DNA from: Nitrosomonadales bacterium
Lineage (GTDB): Bacteria > Pseudomonadota > Gammaproteobacteria > Burkholderiales > Gallionellaceae
NCBI GenBank assembly: GCA_016218445.1
Contig: JACREC010000115.1
Location: 1-42,181, forward strand
DNA: 42,181 bases
Reading direction: 5' to 3'
In this document: positions 39,956-42,181 of the stretch, piece after piece
How positions within the stretch are numbered: the stretch's first letter is position 1
How the letters are laid out: every line of letters begins with the position of its first letter
Program-made: the position numbers and the translations under genes
Notes under the pieces: model-generated
The model's database searches: none
The model's input: the letters and a program-made list of their open reading frames with translations, nothing else
What the model was told of the DNA's origin: nothing

Positions 39956-40167
39956 CAGGGTGTTTAAAAACTACTGATGGAACAACTAGCCATCTGACTA
40001 GGCTGCCAAAAGACAACAGCCAAGTCATTGGTTATGCGCTCGGCATAACTGCGTTGCTCAAGGGTTCAAAATGCGGGGTCGCGTAGCGATAAACTCCATG
40101 TAAATTCCGCTTTTTCACCCTTTCGCGCCTTGTTCTGCCATCGCTCGCTACGTTTTTCAACACCCTG
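39956..40167. mobile_element. 212-bp inverted-repeat element with a nested 60-bp hairpin element
   Basis: Ends CAGGGTGTTTAAAAAC and GTTTTTCAACACCCTG. Without the 60-mer (39975-40034) it is 152 bp. Read on the minus strand its interior has the same order as the 142-bp element (CAAGGCGCGA, then a fold-back region, then GAGCAACGCAG), though the ends differ. It carries no ORF. It fills the gap between the ferredoxin and the hydrolase. Confidence 0.85.
39975..40034 (-). mobile_element. 60-bp hairpin element, copy 3
   Basis: On the minus strand it begins TAACCAATGACTTGGCTG and ends GGCTAGTTGTTCCATCA, after CA. Stem GGCTG/CAGCC with outer ACT/AGT. Inserted in the 212-bp element. Confidence 0.88.
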
Positions 40168-40184
40168 CTAATGCCTTAACTTAA

Positions 40185-40799
40185 ATGCCTACCTTGAAAA
40201 CATTTTCCACAACAGGCGCAGCTGGAAACCTTGAAGGCATCATACACCTGCCTGACATTGCGCCCCGCGCCATCGCGGTGGTGGCGCATCCCCTGCCCAC
40301 GATGGGCGGCACGATGGAAAACAAGGTCGTTACGACGCTGGCAAAAACTTTTGCAGAGTTGGGGCTGGTCGCATTGCGCTTCAATTTTCGCGGCGTGGGC
40401 GCCAGCGATGGCGCATTCGATAACGGCCCCGGCGAGGTGGAGGATGTGCTGGCAGTGGTGCACCATGCCCAGCAGGAATATGGCGGCCTGCCGCTGGTCC
40501 TGTCCGGTTTTTCTTTCGGCGCTTATGTGCAGGCGCGCGCCGCGCAACACTTGCATCCGCACAGACTGGTGCTGGTCGCGCCCGCAGTGGGGCATTTTGC
40601 CATGCCGCCGGTGCCGCACAACACGCTGCTGGTGCATGGCGAGCTGGACGAGGTGGTGCCGCTGGCCGATGTGCTGCAATGGGCGCGCCCGCAGCATCTG
40701 CCCATCGTGGTGCTGCCGGGGGCAGGGCATTTTTTCCATGGGCGGTTGGGCCAGATCAAGCAGATCGTGCTGCATGAATTCGACGGGCAGCGTATATGA
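40185..40799 (+). CDS. alpha/beta hydrolase
   Basis: A 204-residue small serine hydrolase. The nucleophile elbow GFSFGAYV (Ser at about 108), the oxyanion region [28 protein letters not shown], and the C-terminal acid and His ([17 protein letters not shown]) complete a triad. The substrate is unknown; relatives are cytosolic esterases. Its stop overlaps the next gene's ATG by 4 nt. Confidence 0.9.
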   Translation: MPTLKTFSTTGAAGNLEGIIHLPDIAPRAIAVVAHPLPTMGGTMENKVVTTLAKTFAELGLVALRFNFRGVGASDGAFDNGPGEVEDVLAVVHHAQQEYGGLPLVLSGFSFGAYVQARAAQHLHPHRLVLVAPAVGHFAMPPVPHNTLLVHGELDEVVPLADVLQWARPQHLPIVVLPGAGHFFHGRLGQIKQIVLHEFDGQRI

Positions 40800-41710
40800 C
40801 CGCCGTGCTTTCCGCACAAAACCTGTACAAGTCATACGCCGGGCAAACCGTGGTGGACGATGTCAGCCTTGCCATCAACAAGGGCGAGTGCTTCGGCCTG
40901 CTGGGTCCCAACGGTGCGGGCAAGACCACCACGCTGCGCCTGCTGCTCGGCCTGATTGCGCCGGCCAGCGGCGAGTTGAGCCTGCTCGGCCATGCCGTGC
41001 CGCAGCACGCCCGTGAGGCGCGGCTGCGCGTGGGTGTGGTGCCGCAGATGGACAACCTCGACCCGGATTTTTCCGTGGCGGAAAACCTGCTGGTGTATGG
41101 CCGCTACTTCGGCATGCACGATGCCGAGATCGAGGCGCGCATACCCGCACTGCTGGACTTCGCCAATCTCGCGCACAAGCGCGACGTGAAAATTCCCACG
41201 CTGTCCGGCGGCATGAAGCGCAGGCTGACACTGGCGCGCGCGCTGGTGAACAACCCGGATATTATCTTCCTCGACGAGCCGACCACCGGCCTCGATCCGC
41301 AGGCACGGCATCTCATCTGGCAGCGTTTGCGCGAGTTGACCGCGCATGGCAAGACCTTGTTGTTGACCACGCATTTCATGGACGAGGCCGAGCGCCTGTG
41401 CCACCGCCTCGCCATTCTCGACCAGGGGCGCATGATTGCGCAGGACACGCCGCGCGCACTGAGTGCGCAGCACATCGAGCCGCAGGTGGTGGAAGTGTTC
41501 GGCGAGGGTGTGGAGCTGTGGGCGCAGGAACATGCGGCGCATTACGCGAAGCGCTTCGAGGTGACTGGCGAAACCGCATTCTGCTATGTGGACGATGCGC
41601 AGCCGCTGCTGGCGCATCTGCAGGGGCATGGCGGGCTGCGCTACCTGTATCGCCCGGCAAATCTGGAGGATGTGTTTTTGAAATTAACCGGGCGGGAGTT
41701 GCGCGAATGA
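40796..41710 (+). CDS. ABC exporter ATPase, NodI-like
   Basis: 304 residues. Walker [11 protein letters not shown] (about residue 38), signature [15 protein letters not shown], Walker [13 protein letters not shown] and the switch [12 protein letters not shown] are present. The segment [22 protein letters not shown] is typical of the NodI/daunorubicin-type group. It works with an ABC-2 permease, which starts at 42000. The exported substrate is unknown; in non-symbionts it is not a Nod factor. Confidence 0.93.
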   Translation: MTAVLSAQNLYKSYAGQTVVDDVSLAINKGECFGLLGPNGAGKTTTLRLLLGLIAPASGELSLLGHAVPQHAREARLRVGVVPQMDNLDPDFSVAENLLVYGRYFGMHDAEIEARIPALLDFANLAHKRDVKIPTLSGGMKRRLTLARALVNNPDIIFLDEPTTGLDPQARHLIWQRLRELTAHGKTLLLTTHFMDEAERLCHRLAILDQGRMIAQDTPRALSAQHIEPQVVEVFGEGVELWAQEHAAHYAKRFEVTGETAFCYVDDAQPLLAHLQGHGGLRYLYRPANLEDVFLKLTGRELRE

Positions 41711-41720
41711 TTTCTACTTC

Positions 41721-41985
41721 GTCATTCCGGCGCATAGCCAGCGACTTTGCTGGCGTTTTTTGCCAGCTTAGTCGAGTGGCTAGTAGTTTCATCAGGCCGG
41801 AATCCAGCAAATTAAACAACGCCCGCGAAGCGGGACAACAGATCGGTCTTGTCCGCTGCGCGAAATTATTGACGGACTGGATTCCGGCCCCCTCTCCTCA
41901 ATCCTCTCCCGCTCGCGGGAGAGGAGGCAATCGCTCCTTCTCCCTCTGGGAGAAGGTTGGGATGCGGGATGGCCGGACTGACGGG
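41721..41985. repeat. stack of three repeat types between NodI- and NodJ-like genes
   Basis: GTCATTCCGGCGCA (41721-41734) is separated from its partner GGCCGGAATCCAG by a 60-bp hairpin element. The matching arm CTGGATTCCGGCC ends near 41889, where CCTCTCC/GGGAGAGGAGG hairpins of the GC-rich family follow (to about 41975). The gap 41711-41999 holds no gene. Confidence 0.8.
41735..41794 (+). mobile_element. 60-bp hairpin element, copy 4, nested in a GTCATTCCGGC repeat
   Basis: Begins TAGCCAGCGACTTTGCTGGC, ends AGTAGTTTCATCA, after CA. Removing it restores a normal GTCATTCCGGCGCA/GGCCGGAATCCAG palindromic arm. The outer stem TAGCCA/TGGCTA is perfect in this copy. Confidence 0.92.
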
Positions 41986-41999
41986 TGGGTGAAATAAAC

Positions 42000-42181
42000 A
42001 TGAACCATTTTTCCCCACCGCGCTTGAGTTTCAGATTTATCCCGATCTGGCGGCGCCACTGTCTGGTGTGGAAGAAAGTGGCCGCCACCTCCATCATCGG
42101 CCATCGGGCCGACCCGATAATCAATTTGCTGGGGCTGGGCTACGGCCTCGGCAGCCTGCTGCCGCAGATGGGCGGCACATC
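42000..42181 (+). CDS. ABC-2 permease, NodJ-like (3' end outside window)
   Basis: The first 60 codons are present. LVWKKVAATSIIGHRADPI followed by INLLGLGYGLGSLLPQMGG matches the start of NodJ-type permeases (WRxLVWRKL...ADPxIxLLxFGxGLG). It would form the membrane channel for the preceding NodI-like ATPase, from which it is separated by 289 bp of repeats. Too short to appear in the ORF track. Confidence 0.85.
   Translation, partial: MNHFSPPRLSFRFIPIWRRHCLVWKKVAATSIIGHRADPIINLLGLGYGLGSLLPQMGGT

Noticed and set aside
40796-42181. Nodulation-factor export genes
   Set aside because: NodI/NodJ similarity is at family level; no nodABC-type genes or symbiosis context. Annotated as a NodI/NodJ-like exporter only.

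Overview
The window reads as a chromosomal segment of a betaproteobacterium, most likely a lithotrophic member of the Nitrosomonadales (Gallionellaceae or Sulfuricellaceae type). The evidence is the GC-rich housekeeping content with betaproteobacterial neighbourhoods (ahcY-holin-metF, thrB-DUF2782 near polA, folM-ttcA) and a dissimilatory aprMBA operon. This is inference from protein resemblance; no search was run and no rRNA or tRNA gene was seen.

Layout. 1-3.6 kb: ahcY (cut by the window start), a small holin-like membrane protein, metF, and a U32-peptidase-family tRNA hydroxylation gene (trhP type) broken by an amber codon. 3.6-9.7 kb: cytochrome P460 divergent from an HxlR regulator, a YhcH/YjgK protein, folM-ttcA, midA, a hypoxanthine-DNA glycosylase and cca. 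9.7-15.3 kb: slt, uvrD, a minisatellite and thrH. 15.4-19.7 kb: a sulfur module, a rhodanese/metallo-beta-lactamase fusion convergent with aprMBA. 20-26 kb: DUF2782-thrB-BPSS1780, a LOG-family protein and polA. 26-27.8 kb: a small accessory island with a brnT-brnA toxin-antitoxin pair, a duplicated polA 3' end and an AT-rich DUF2971 gene. 27.8-34.5 kb: DUF167, a sorbosone-dehydrogenase-like protein, heme A synthase, cytochrome b561, and a CHASE2/SH3/M48 operon. 34.6-38.4 kb: an MCE-type lipid transport operon (STAS-permease, ATPase, MCE protein, PqiC-like lipoprotein). 38.5-42.2 kb: VanZ, a 2Fe-2S ferredoxin, an alpha/beta hydrolase, and a NodI/NodJ-like ABC exporter cut by the window end.

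The most unusual layer is not the genes but short mobile-looking repeats. A 60-bp hairpin element occurs four times, always after CA. In at least three copies it sits inside another repeat, and its stem shows compensatory changes. A 142-bp inverted-repeat element occurs three times; one copy is exactly 202 bp because it carries the 60-mer. Two of the three copies lie inside operons, 2 bp before a start codon, so that the element's end (AGAGG) becomes the Shine-Dalgarno sequence. Other palindromic repeats are inserted in frame in trhP, polA and, at three places, uvrD. No transposase that could move these elements is visible in the window.

Gene cooperation: ahcY and metF serve the methyl cycle. 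aprMBA with the rhodanese/MBL protein indicates oxidation of reduced sulfur compounds. Heme A synthase implies an aa3-type terminal oxidase elsewhere. The MCE operon and Slt serve the envelope. UvrD, PolA and the hypoxanthine-DNA glycosylase serve DNA repair.
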